Source: Sycon ciliatum
Taxonomy: Eukaryota > Porifera > Calcarea > Leucosolenida > Sycettidae
Direction: 5' to 3'
Assembly (NCBI RefSeq): GCF_964019385.1
Contig: NC_088646.1
Location: 14,215,405 to 14,279,404 of the forward strand
DNA length: 64,000 bases
Position numbers and translations under genes: made by a program. Under the pieces are notes generated by a model. The model did no database searches and was not told the origin of the DNA. It worked only from the letters and a program-made list of their open reading frames with translations. Shown piece by piece: positions 44,380 through 55,400 of this stretch; the first letter of the stretch is position 1, and the number at the start of each line of letters is the position of its first letter.

Positions 44380-45231
44380 TGTTGTGGTGCCTGAGCGCCA
44401 CATGCGCGACAGCCTGGAAACGACTGCACCAATTCTGCAAACTAGTCGGCACCAAGGTGATGACAGACACCATCATGATGGCGTTTGTAGCCTACCTGGC
44501 ACGTCAACATGCCGCGTCAACCGTCCGCTTGTATGTGTCGGCGATCCGGGCAATTGCCAAAGAAAACGGCAAAGATCTCTCTTCGCGAAGAGTGGACCTC
44601 GCAGTTAAAGGAGTGGCACGTGCACAGGCCAACCGAACTAAGAACGCCAGCAAGCCAATCCTCCGGCCCCACATGGCAGCTATGCGCAACGCCCTGATTA
44701 GGTCTAATCTCAACGCTACCGACCGAGCCATGGCATGGGCAGCTATTTGCCCGGGCTTCTTCGCCTGTCTCCGGGCAAGCAAATACACTTCCACAACCGC
44801 CACAACCATGTCAGACGGGGGCCTCCGAACAAATGACCTCTCCATCACGCCGCAGGCCATACAGGTCACAATCAAGAAGTCCAAGACCGACCAACTCGGC
44901 AAGGGTCACTCCGTCCGGCTCACAACCACCAACTCAACGGTTTGCTCGGTCAGAGCCATGCACACCTATCTCTCCAGACGCGCCAACCTGCCCAATAGAC
45001 CACTGGTCATCGAAAGCTGTGGCAATTTCCTGGCTGCACAAAGACTCACACGTCTAATCCGTCAGCTCCTGAGCAGCGCAGGGTACCCACCGAACCAGTA
45101 TCCACTGCACGGCCTCAGAGCCGGACCCGCAACCACAGGAGCATTGAGCGGCTTCACCGAATCCGAGATCATGAAACTCGGCAGAACGGCGAAGTGCCTG
45201 CTACGAACACTATGTCCGCTGTGGAAAGTAA
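44376..45231 (+). pseudogene. tyrosine recombinase (catalytic Tyr out of frame)
   Basis: The N-terminal core-binding part contains TAWKRLHQFCKLVGTK and STVRLYVSAIRAIAKENG. The catalytic part has box I Arg in FFACLRASKYT, a strand Lys in VTIKKSKTDQLGKG, and HGLRAG (H-x-x-R). After MKLGR the frame is lost by one base. In the +1 frame SACYEHYVRC supplies the expected nucleophilic Tyr before a stop near 45231. The usual Trp/His after GR is also missing. Such enzymes integrate DIRS, Ngaro and Crypton elements by strand exchange in circular DNA. Confidence 0.85.
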
Positions 45232-45244
45232 CTGTTCACCGTCT

Positions 45245-45570
45245 GCAGGCGCGCAAGCGCGCACAGCCACATACACGCACCCGCATACACATGCACACGC
45301 ACGCACGCACGCGCACACCCACATGTATGCACACACGCATGCGTACGCGCATCCGCACTCTGACACCGTGCAAGCATGCACGCATGCACACACGCTGCGC
45401 AACCGCTGGTACGCCCACTCGCGGACGCACGCACTCACGTTCTAGCACTTACTGTGCACGCACGCTTCTGATACTTATGAGAAGCTATCCGCTCCACTTA
45501 GTTGCGGTGCTATTGCTCTCACCTATGGCACCATGCCACCCATAGCTTTTGCGACTGCATGCGATTCAAA
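45245..45570. repeat. A-type repeat, CA/CG-rich (copy at 46755-47083)
   Basis: CGCAAGCGCGCACAGCCACA, the CA-rich run, CTCACGTTCTAGCACT and GCGATTCAAACCCTTATCAG recur in the same order at 46755-47083. Confidence 0.8.
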
Positions 45571-45574
45571 CCCT

Positions 45575-45890
45575 TATCAGTGTCACTAAGAGAATACAAA
45601 CATACGAATGGCATGCATTCGAACTACATGCATGTAGCTGAAGCGCTTGAATACCATACTAAGGTCATTCAGCTGACCAATGCGGAATTTGGGGGCATTC
45701 GGCGGCTTGGTCTGATTCCTAGCTTGTTCGTAACCGGCTTGAGATTTCAAAGGTTGCTATGACAACGTGCAGTCATGCGCAGGGCCACCCAACATGCATT
45801 TGGGGGCCAGGAAAGACAGAAACGCGTTGCTAGGCAACAGCAAAAGCGCTTGGCGAGTATCACGCTACTCATGCAGCGCGCACGTTGGCG
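45575..45890. repeat. B-type repeat, first copy
   Basis: The segment with GCTTGAATACCATACTAAGG, GGGGGCATTCGGCGGCTTGG and GCGTTGCTAGGCAACAGC recurs at 47357-47690, and its second half also at 48493-48690. In this copy the GTATCACGCTAC motif has expanded into the following minisatellite. Confidence 0.85.
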
Positions 45891-46700
45891 TAGGGTATCA
45901 CGCTACCCTTACGCTGCGTAGGGTATCACGCTACCCTTGTGCTGTGTAGGGTATCACGCTACCCTTGTGCTGCGTAGGGTATCACGCTACCCTTGTGCTG
46001 CGTAGGGTATCACGCTACCCTTGTGCTGTGTAGGGTATCACGCTACCCTTGTGCTGCGTAGGGTATCACGCTACCCTTGTGCTGCGTAGGGTATCACGCT
46101 ACCCTTGTGCTGTTTAGGGTATCACGCTACCCTTGTGCTGTGTAGGGTATCACGCTACCCTTGTGCTGCGTAGGGTATCACCCTACCCTTGTGCTGCGTA
46201 GGGTATCACGCTACCCTTGGGCTGTGTAGGGTATCACGCTACCCTTGTGCTGTGTAGGGTATCACGCTACCCTTGTGCTGCGTAGGGTATCACGCTACCC
46301 TTGTGCTGCGTAGGGTATCACGCTACCCTTGTGCTGCGTAGGGTATCACGCTACCCTTGTGCTGTGTAGGGTATCACGCTACCCTTGGGCTGTGTAGGGT
46401 ATCACGCTACCCTTGTGCTGTGTAGGGTATCACGCTACCCTTGTGCTGCGTAGGGTATCACGCTACCCTTGTGCTGCGTAGGGTATCACGCTACCCTTGT
46501 GCTGCGTAGGGTATCACGCTACCCTTGTGCTGTGTAGGGTATCACGCTACCCTTGTGCTGCGTAGGGTATCACGCTACCCTTGTGCTGTGTAGGGTATCA
46601 CGCTACCCTTGTGCTGCGTAGGGTATCACGCTACCCTTGTGCTGTGTAGGGTATCACGCTACCCTTGTGCTGCGTAGGGTATCACGCTACCCTTGTGCTG
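45891..46700. repeat. 28-bp hairpin minisatellite, about 29 copies
   Basis: The unit is TAGGGTATCACGCTACCC followed by TTGTGCTGYG. Each unit contains the inverted pair GGGTA/TACCC around TCACGC. Units vary mainly at one CG/TG position. A six-unit block (168 bp) with a GGGCTGTG variant is repeated (46215 and 46383). Confidence 0.97.
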
Positions 46701-46754
46701 TGGGGTACCACATTGCCCATCGCTGGAATCAGACCCGCGCCCCGGATACCTTGC

Positions 46755-47083
46755 GCTGGCGCAAGCGCGCACAGCCACACCCACATACACGCACCCGCAT
46801 ACACATACACACGCACACCCCCACGCATGCACACACATATGCATGCACGCGTACGCGCACCCGCAGTCTGACACCGCGCAAGCACGCATGCAGGTACACA
46901 CGCTGGTACGCCCATTCGCGGACGTATGCACTCACGTTCTAGCACTGACTGTGCACGCACGCCTCTGATACTTATGATAAGTTACCTGCACCCTCAGTTG
47001 CTGTGCTATAGCTCCCACCTAAGGCATCATGCCACCCATTGCTTTTGCCGACTACATGCGATTCAAACCCTTATCAGTGTCAC
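46755..47083. repeat. A-type repeat, second copy
   Basis: This is a direct copy of 45245-45570 with many substitutions in the CA-rich part. It ends at GTGTCAC, where a small TIR element has inserted. Confidence 0.8.
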
Positions 47084-47349
47084 CAAGAGTAGATAAACAA
47101 GAGTGTGCAACTGCCTGCACAACCTCTATGCTGTGCTGCGACGGCAGAACTTCACATCACGTGACATGGTTCAAAAGGTTATGCTGGCAAACAGTGCAAA
47201 GTGACCACAAGAGAGTTGTACCCAAAGCTGGGCTGCGTACAACCCAGTATCTATCATGCACTAGAGTGCACGGGTTCATCACGTGATGTGAAGTTCTGCC
47301 GTCGCAGACCCCATAGCTGGAGTTGCACACTCTTGTTTATCTACTCTTG
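47084..47349. mobile_element. 266-bp TIR element with 7-bp target duplication
   Basis: Ends CAAGAGTAGATAAACAAGAG and its inverse extend with GACGGCAGAACTTCACATCA to about 75 bp of TIR. GTGTCAC flanks both sides, while uninterrupted repeats nearby have GTGTCAC once. Confidence 0.85.
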
Positions 47350-47460
47350 GTGTCACTAAGGGAAAACAACCATACGAATGGCACGCATTTGAACTACGTA
47401 CATGTAGCTGAAGCGCTTGAATACCACACTAAGGTCATTCGGCTGACCAACGCAGAATTT

Positions 47461-47921
47461 GGGGGCATTCGGCGGCTTGGTCTGATTCCTAGCTTGTTGG
47501 TAACCGGCTTAGATTTCCAAGGTTGCTATGACAACGTGCAGTCATGCGCAGGGCCACCCAACATGCATTTGGGGGCCCAGGAAAGACAAAAACGCGTTGC
47601 TAGGCAACAGCAAAAGCGCTCGGCGAGTATCACGCTACTCATGCAGCACGCACGTTGGCTTAGGGTATCACGCTACCCTTGCGCTGCGGGGTACCACATA
47701 ATTGCCCCTCGCTGTAATCAGACCCGCGCCCCGGATACCTTGCGCTGGCCTCCTGACGGCCAAACTCAACCAACTACTTGTGCGCTGTGACTGGGGTTGT
47801 GCATGTATTAGCAACATAATGTGACCCAGGTCGGCAGACTTTCAATTAGCCAAGCGAGCTACTCAGGCCAGGGTGCATGATCACTATTCGCAGCACTTAT
47901 CGTCCATGCAGCAGTCGGGTT
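47461..47921. repeat. B-type direct repeat, 461 bp
   Basis: It runs from GGGGGCATTCGG to GCAGCAGTCGGGTT and is nearly identical to 48493-48954. Confidence 0.9.
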
Positions 47922-48492
47922 AAAATCGGTTGTGGCAACAAACGCGATTAGGCCGGCTGCAGGGACGCCGTAATGTCGCACTCGCCCCAGCACCATTCAA
48001 ACAATTCCCTTTGGCAGTTCACGGCACGAACTTCAACAAAGCCCCGTGAATGCGTACCAGGGGAAGGCTAGACAGCATGTCTCTAGACATCAATAGGCAT
48101 CGTATGAAAAGCCAGTCAATAGCACTAAAGAGCGAAAGCCTTTGTCACGGTTCGGTTTCACTCGCGCACCGGGCCCGAGCTGGCAGCACAAACAAACGCC
48201 GTACTCACACGAGCTTTGGGCGAACGGATGGCCACAGCCATCAAAAACAGGAACAAACCCATCCACGGCTCTTTCTCTTGCTAGCTGTGCTGCTGCGTGC
48301 ATCCAACTGTTTTGCAATTTCTCCCTCTCACCCACGCCTCCTGGTATTTATTATCGCTCTACACTATCCTACGTCTCACAATGAGTGCCACTCAGCATGA
48401 TGGTACTCCAAGCTACATTGTATTTGATCTGTCCTAGCTCACTATTCTGGACAAAATATTAATGCAATTGCAATGAAGCGCCGGGGGCCGGC
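47922..48492. other. segment between B-type repeats
   Basis: These 571 bases are single-copy in the window and carry only short open frames (about 116 codons at most) with no recognisable domain. Confidence 0.6.
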
Positions 48493-48954
48493 GGGGGCAT
48501 TCGGTGGCTTGGTCTGATTCCTAGCTTGTTGGTAACCGGCTTGAGATTTCCAAGGTTGCTATGACAACGTGCAGTCGTGCGCAGGGCCACCCAACATGCA
48601 TTTGGGGGCCCAGGAAAGACAGAAACGCGTTGCTAGGCAACAGCAAAAGCGCTCGGCGAGTATCACGCTACTCATGCAGCACGCACGTTGGCTTAGGGTA
48701 TCACGCTACCCTTGCGCTGCGGGGTACCACATAATTGCCCCTCGCTGGAATCAGACCCGCGCCCCGGATACCTTGCGCTGGCCTCCTGACGGCCAAACTC
48801 AACCAACTACTTGTGCGCTGTGACTGGGGTTGTGCATGTATTAGCAACATAATGTAGCCCAGGTCGGCAGACTTTCAATTAGCCAAGCGAGGTACTCAGG
48901 CCAGGGTGCATGATCACTATTCGCAGCACTTATCGTCCATGCAGCAGTCGGGTT
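48493..48954. repeat. B-type direct repeat, 462 bp, terminal copy
   Basis: It ends exactly at the satellite junction with CAGTCGGGTT, which makes it the 3' terminus of the inserted element. Confidence 0.9.
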
Positions 48955-51900
48955 AACATGAGCCAGCTGTAATGTCAGTGGTCGCATTGGTTTGATTTTT
49001 GGTTTGCTTGTAGGGCGCTGGCACCCACATTCAGTGACTCAGAAAATTTGGCACTGCTGTGAATAGTTTAGTCGCAAAGTGAAGATTCATGGGTAAAAAG
49101 CCCCAAACTTGGAGATAGGTTATTATTCAGCTTTCAGCAGCCCTTGGCGAGTTCTTTAGAGAAATGTGGGTCTTTTTCTGAGTGCCCTTGTCTATGTCAA
49201 GCTATAAAACGAGATGAGGATGGTTATTGCCAATTTCTGAGCTGTGAACTGGCATAAAGGTGAGAAAATGTCAGATTCTGACCATTTTTGCTCACCTTCC
49301 AATTTCAACGTACCTATCTAATTCGAAGTATAACATGGCCCAGCTGTAATGTCAGTGGTCGCATTGGTTTGATTTTTGGTTTGCTTGTAGGGCGCTGGCA
49401 CCCACATTCAGTGACCCAGAAAATTTGCCACTGCTGTGAATAGTTTAGTCGCAAAGTGAAGATTCATGGGTAAAAAGCCCCAAACTTTGATAAAGGTTAT
49501 TATTATTCAGCTTTCAGCAGCCATGGGCGAGTTGTTTAGAGAAATGTGGGTCTTTTTCTGGGTGCCCTTGTCTATGTCCAGCTACACAACAATATGAGGA
49601 TGGTCATGGTCAATTTCTGAGCTGAGAACGGGCATAAAGGTAAGAAAATGTCGGATTTTGACCATTTGTGCTCACCTTCCAATTTCAACGTTCCTCTCTA
49701 TAACATGACACAACTGTAATGTCAGGGTTCGCATTGGTTTGATTTTTGGTTTGCTTGCAGGGCGCTGGCACCCACATTCAGTGACCCAGAATATTTGGCA
49801 CTGCTCTGAATAGTTTAGTCGCAAAGTGAAGATTCACGGGTACCAAGCCCTAAACTTGGAGATAGGTTATTATTCAGCTTTCAGCAGCCCTGGGCGAGTT
49901 CTTTAGAGAAATGTGACTGTTTCTCTTTGTGCCCTTGTCTATGTCCAGCTACACAACCAGATGAGTATGGTCATTGTCATTTTCTGAACTGCGAACGGGC
50001 ATAAAGGTGAGAAAATGTCGGATTTTGACCAATTGTGCTCACCTTTGAATATCAACATACCTCTCTATAACATTAGGCAGTTATGATGTCAGTGGTCGCA
50101 TTGGTTTGATTTTTAGTTTGCTTGTAGGGCGCTGGCATCTACATTCAGTGACCAAAAAAATTTGGCACTGCTGTGAATAGTTTAGTCGCAAAGTGAAGAT
50201 TCACGGGTACCAAGACCTAAACTTGGAGATAGGGTATTATTCAGCTTTCAGCAGCCCTGGGCGAGTTCTTTAGAGAAATGTGACTGTTTCTCATTGTGCC
50301 CATGTCTATGTCCAGCTACACAACCAGATGAGTGTGGTCATTGTCATTTTCTGAGCTGCGAACGGGCATAAAGGTGAGAAAATGTCGGATTTTGACCATT
50401 CGTGCTCACCTTTGAATTTCAACGTACCTCTCTATAACACGAGCCAGCTGTAATGTCAGTGGTCGCATTGGTTTGATTTTTGGTTTGCTGTTAGGGCGCT
50501 GGCACTCACATTCAGTGACCCAGAAAATTTGGCACTGCTGTGAATAGTTTAGTCGCATAGTGATGATTCACGGGTACCAAGCCCTAAGCCTGGAGATAGG
50601 TTATTATTCAGCTTTCAGCAGCCCTGGGCGAGTTCTTTAGAGAAATGGTACAGTTTCTCTTGGTACCCTTGTTTATGTCCAGCTACACAACGAGATGAGT
50701 ATGGTCATTGTCATTTTTTGAGCTGCGAACGGGCATACAGGTGAGAAAATGTCGGATTTTGAGCATTTGTGCTCACCTTTGAATTTCAACGTACCTCTCT
50801 ATAACATGAGCCAGCTGTAATGTCAGTGGTCGCATTGGTTTGATTTTTGGTTTGCTTGTAGGGCGCTGGCACCCACATTCAGTGACCCAGAAAATTTGGC
50901 ACTGCTGTGAATAGTTTTGTCGCAAAGTGAAGATTCATGGGTAAAAAGCCCCAAACTTGGCGATAGGTTATTATTCAGCTTTCAGCAGCCCTGGGCGAGT
51001 TCTTTAGAGAAATGTGGGTCTTTTTCTGGGTGCCCTTGTCTATGTCAAGCTACACAACCAGACGAGTATGGCCTTTGTCATTTTCTGAACTGCGAACGGG
51101 CATAAAGGTGAGAAAATGTCGGATTTTGACCAATTGTGCTCACCTTTGAATATCAACATACCTCTCTATAATGTTAGCCAGCTATGATGTCAGTGGTCGC
51201 ATTGGTTTGATTTTTGGTTTGTTTTGTAGGGCGCTGGCACCCACATTTAGGGACGCAGAAAATTTGGCACTGCTGTGAATAGTGCAGTCGCAAAGTGAAG
51301 ATTCACGGGTAAAAAGCCCCAAACTTGGAGCTAGGTTATTATTCAGCTTTCAGCAGCCCTGGGCGAGTTCTTTAGAGAAATGTGACTGTATATCTTGGTG
51401 CCCTTGTCTATGTCCAGCTACACAACGAAATGAGTATGGTCATTGTCATTTTCTGAGTTGCGAACGGGCCGAAAGGTGAGAAAATGTCGTATTTTCACCA
51501 TTTGTGCTCACCTTTGAATTTCAATGTACTTCTCAATAACATGAGCCAGCTGTAATGTGAGCGGTCGCATTGGTTTGATTTTTGGTTTGCTTGTCGGGCG
51601 CTGGCACCCACATTCAGTGACCCAGAAAATTTGGCACTGCTGTGAATAGTTTAGTCGCAAAGTGAAGATTCACGGGTACAAAGCCCCAAACTTTGAGATA
51701 GGTTATTTTTCAGCTTTCAGCAGCCCTGCGCGAGTTCTTGAGAGAAATGTGGGTCTTTTTCTGGGTGCCCTTGTCTATTTCCAGCTAAACAACGAGATGA
51801 GGATGGTTTTTGTCAATTTCTGAGCTGTGAACGGGCATAAAGGTGAGAAAATGTCGGATTCCGACCATTTTTGCTCACCTTCCAATTTCGACGTACCTAT

Positions 51901-52246
51901 CTATAACATAAGCCAGCTGTAATATCAGTGGTCGCATTGGTTAGATTTTTGGTTTGCTTGTAGGGCGCTGGCACCCACATTCAGTGACCCAGAAAATTTG
52001 GCACTGCTGTGAATAGTTTAGTCGCAAAGTGAAGATTCACGGGTACCAAGCCCTAAACTAGGATATAGGTTATTATTCAGCTTTCAGCAGCCATGGGCGA
52101 GTTGTTTAGAGAAATGTGGGTCTTTTTCTGGGTGCCCTTGTCTATGTCCAGCTACATAACAATATGAGGATGGTCATTGTCAATTTCTGAGCTGAAAACG
52201 GGCATAAAGGTAAGAAAATGTCGGATTTTGACCATTTGTGCTCACC
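48955..52246. repeat. 367-bp satellite, diverged block 3
   Basis: About nine monomers in the same orientation as the blocks to the left, ending at the CGTCAGG element. Confidence 0.95.
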
Positions 52247-53214
52247 CGTCAGGCGAAATTACTGGTCAGTCGGCGTCACGCATTTTTCACAAAAATTTGC
52301 GTTTCACCTGCTGGGAGAGTATGCGTGTACTCGAGTCTCATCCTGAGCACGTTTTTTTTCTTCTTTTTTCAGCTCCAGTATAGCTGAATTTTTCATTGCA
52401 AAGCCGTCCTCGATTGTTGTGTTCGTTGTTCAAACGAAGTGGACATTCAATCATGAAGGCAGAGGACATAGGAGCCTGATTGGAGTTTCTCGTGGCATAG
52501 GACGGCCACACAGAGACACTTTGGGATTTTCTGAATATAAAATACCGTACGCACGATGCTGAGATCAATTTGTGCGATATCAAATTGTTTGTGATCTACC
52601 ACATCGAGCAGAACGGGATCCAAACACAAGCTTACCGACGGTTAGGCTGCCGACCTGACTGGACAAATGATCCCTGGCTTCACCAGACGCCAGACGTCGG
52701 ACACCATCTCCTTTGCCGCGACGTCCATCTCCAAAAAGAACTCCATCTTCGTCGTGAAAAGGTTTGAAATACTCAATATTCAACCGAGATTCGCGGTCTC
52801 ACCCTTTCTCAGATCGAATCATTTTTTGTTGTAGCAGTTGCAGGGCAGATCCCCGCCACTATTTCAACAGAAGATGGCTCCAAAGCATGCCTGGAACAAG
52901 CCATATCGAGGTTGCAAGCCACCCCTCTCAGCACTTTTTTTGAAGAAATTCGAAATTTCAATGGTGGAAGATATACTATGAAGAGAATTTCAAAAAGTAT
53001 ATTTCGCGGAGCGATCGCTCAACCTAAGTCATTCAAACTTTGCAGGATGGTTCAGACGTACATGCTAGGCATGGAACCACAGAAGATGATATCATAGCTG
53101 ACACACAGAGTCATACACACAGCAGATTCGTGTGCACAGATACTAAATTAGTGGACGTCGTCATCTTCTTCCCGCTGATCTCAAATGTACGATGACGTGC
53201 TATTTCGCCTGACG
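52247..53214. mobile_element. CGTCAGG-family TIR element, copy 2
   Basis: Perfect 13-bp inverted ends CGTCAGGCGAAAT/ATTTCGCCTGACG bound 968 bp closely similar to 75-1025. The flanking satellite reads GTGCTCACC before and TTCCAATTTC after, exactly the uninterrupted monomer sequence, so nothing was duplicated or lost on insertion. Confidence 0.9.
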
Positions 53215-55400
53215 TTCCAATTTCAACGTTCCTCTCTATAACATGACACAGCTGTAATGTCAGTGTTCGCATTGGTTTGATTTTTGGTTTGCTTGTAGGG
53301 CGCTGGCACCCACATTCAGTGACCCAGAAAATTTGGCACTGCTGTGAATAGTTTAGTCGCAAAGTGAAGATTCACGGGTACCAAGACCTAAATTTGGAGA
53401 TAGGTTATTATTCAGCTTTCAGCAGCCCTGGGCGAGTTCTTTAGAGAAATGTGACTGTTTCTCTTTGTGCCCTTGTCTATGTCCAGCTACACAACCAGGT
53501 GAGTATGGTCATTGTCATTTTCTGAACTGCGAACGGGCATAAAGGTGAGAAAATGTCGGATTTTGACCAATTGTGCTCACCTTTGAATACCAACATACCT
53601 CTCTATAACATTAGCCCGCTATGATGTCAGTGGTCGCATTAGTTTGATTTTTGGTTTGCTTGTAGTGCGCTGGCACCCACATTCAGTGACGCAGAAAATT
53701 TGGCACTGCTGTGAATAGTGTAGTCGCAAAGTGAAGATTCACGGGTAAAAAGCCCCAAACTTGGAGATAGGTTATTATTCAGCTTTCAGCAGCCCTGGGC
53801 GAGTTCTTTAGAGAAATGTGACTGTTTCTCTTGGTGCCCTTGTCTATGTCCAGCTACACAACGAGATGAGTATGGTCATTGTCATTTTCTGAGTTGCGAA
53901 CGGGCCGAAAGGTGAGAAAATGTCGTATTTTGACCATTTGTGCTCACCTTTGAATTTCAACGTACCTCTCTATAACATGAGCCAGCTGTAATGTCAGTGG
54001 TCGCATTGGTTTGATTTTTGGTTTGCTTGTAGGGCGCTGGCACCCACATTCAGTGATCCAGAAAATTTGGCACTGCTGTGAATAGTTTAGTCGCAAAGTG
54101 AAGATTCACGGGTACCAAGACCTAAACTAGGAGATAGGTTATTGTTCAGCTTTCAGCAGCCCTGGGCGAGTTCTTTAGAGAAATGGTACTGTTTCTCTTG
54201 GTGCCCTTGTCTATGTCCAGCTACACAACGAGATGAGTATGGTCATTGTCATTTTCTGAGCTGCGAACGGGCCGAAAGGTGAGAAAATGTCGGATTTTGA
54301 CCATTTGTGCTCACCTTTGAATTTCAATGTACTTCTCTATAACATGAGCCAGCTGTAATGTCAGTGGTCGCATTGGTTTGATTTTTGGTTTGCTTGTCGG
54401 GCGCTGGCACCCACATTCAGTGACCGAGAAAATTTGGCACTGCTGTGAATAGTTTAGTCGCAAAGTGAAGATTCACGGATACAAAGCCCCAAACTTTGAG
54501 ATAGGTTATTATTCAGCTTTCAGCAGCCCTGGGCGAGTTCTTGAGAGAAATGTGGGTCTTTTTCTGGGTGCCCTTGTCTATTTCCCCCAGCTACACAACG
54601 AGATGAGGATGGTTTTTGTCAATTTCTGAGCTGTGAACGGGCATAAAGTTGAGAAAATGTCGGAATCCGACCATTTTTGCTCACCTTCCAATTTCAACGT
54701 ACCTATCTATAACATAAGCCAGCTGTAATGTCAGTGGTCGCATTGGTTTGATTTTTGGTTTGCTTGTAGAGCGCTGGCACCCACATTCAGTGACCCAGAC
54801 AATTTGGCACTGCTGTGAATAGTTTAGTCGCAAAGTGAAGATTCACGGGTACCAAGCCCTAAACTAGGAGATAGGTTATTATTCAGCTTTCAGCAGCCAT
54901 GGGCGAGTTGTGTAGAGAAATGTGGGTCTTTTTCTGGGTGCCCTTGTCTATGTCAAGCTACATAACAATATGAGGATGGTCATTGTCAATTTCTGAGCTG
55001 AAAACGGGCATAAAGGTAAGAAAATGTCGGATTTTGACCATTTGTGCTCACCTTCCAATTTCAACGTTCCTCTCTATAACATGACACAGCTGTAATGTCA
55101 GTGGTCGCATTGGTTAGATTTTTGGTTTGCTTGTAGGGCGCTGGATCCCACATTCAGTGACCCGGAAAATTTGGCACTGGTGTGAATAGTTTAGTCGCAA
55201 AGTGAAGATTCACGGGTGCCAACACCTAAACTTGGAGATAGGTTATTATACAGCTTTCAGCAGCCCTGGGTGAGTTGTTTAGAGACATGTGACTGTTTTT
55301 CTTTGTGCCCATGTCTATGTCCAGCTACACAACGAGATGAGTATGGTCATTGTCATTTTCTGAGCTGCGAACCGGCAGAAAGGTGAGAAAATGTCGGATT
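53215..55400. repeat. 367-bp satellite, intermediate block
   Basis: About six monomers still with CTGGGCGAGTTC and TGCCCTTGTCTATG variants, moderately diverged. Confidence 0.95.

Larger units (their letters stand above)
42781..48954 (+). mobile_element. Gag + tyrosine-recombinase element inserted in the satellite
   Basis: The satellite stops after AACATGAGCCA (42770-42780) and resumes with the same 11 bases at 48955. Between them are a degenerate Gag-like gene, a tyrosine recombinase, and a 3' region of direct repeats, a 28-bp minisatellite and a small TIR insertion. The 3' end has a B-A-B arrangement (47461-47921, 47922-48492, 48493-48954) like the split direct repeats of Ngaro-type YR retrotransposons. 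No reverse transcriptase is present and the 5' A repeat is missing, so this is a deleted or composite copy. Confidence 0.65.

Noticed and set aside
45891..46700. CRISPR-like array
   Set aside because: The 28-bp units are contiguous with no unique spacers, and the context is an animal retroelement. It is a minisatellite.
45891..46700. Telomere-like TAGGGT repeats
   Set aside because: TAGGGT appears once per 28-bp unit, not in tandem, and is one arm of the unit's own hairpin.
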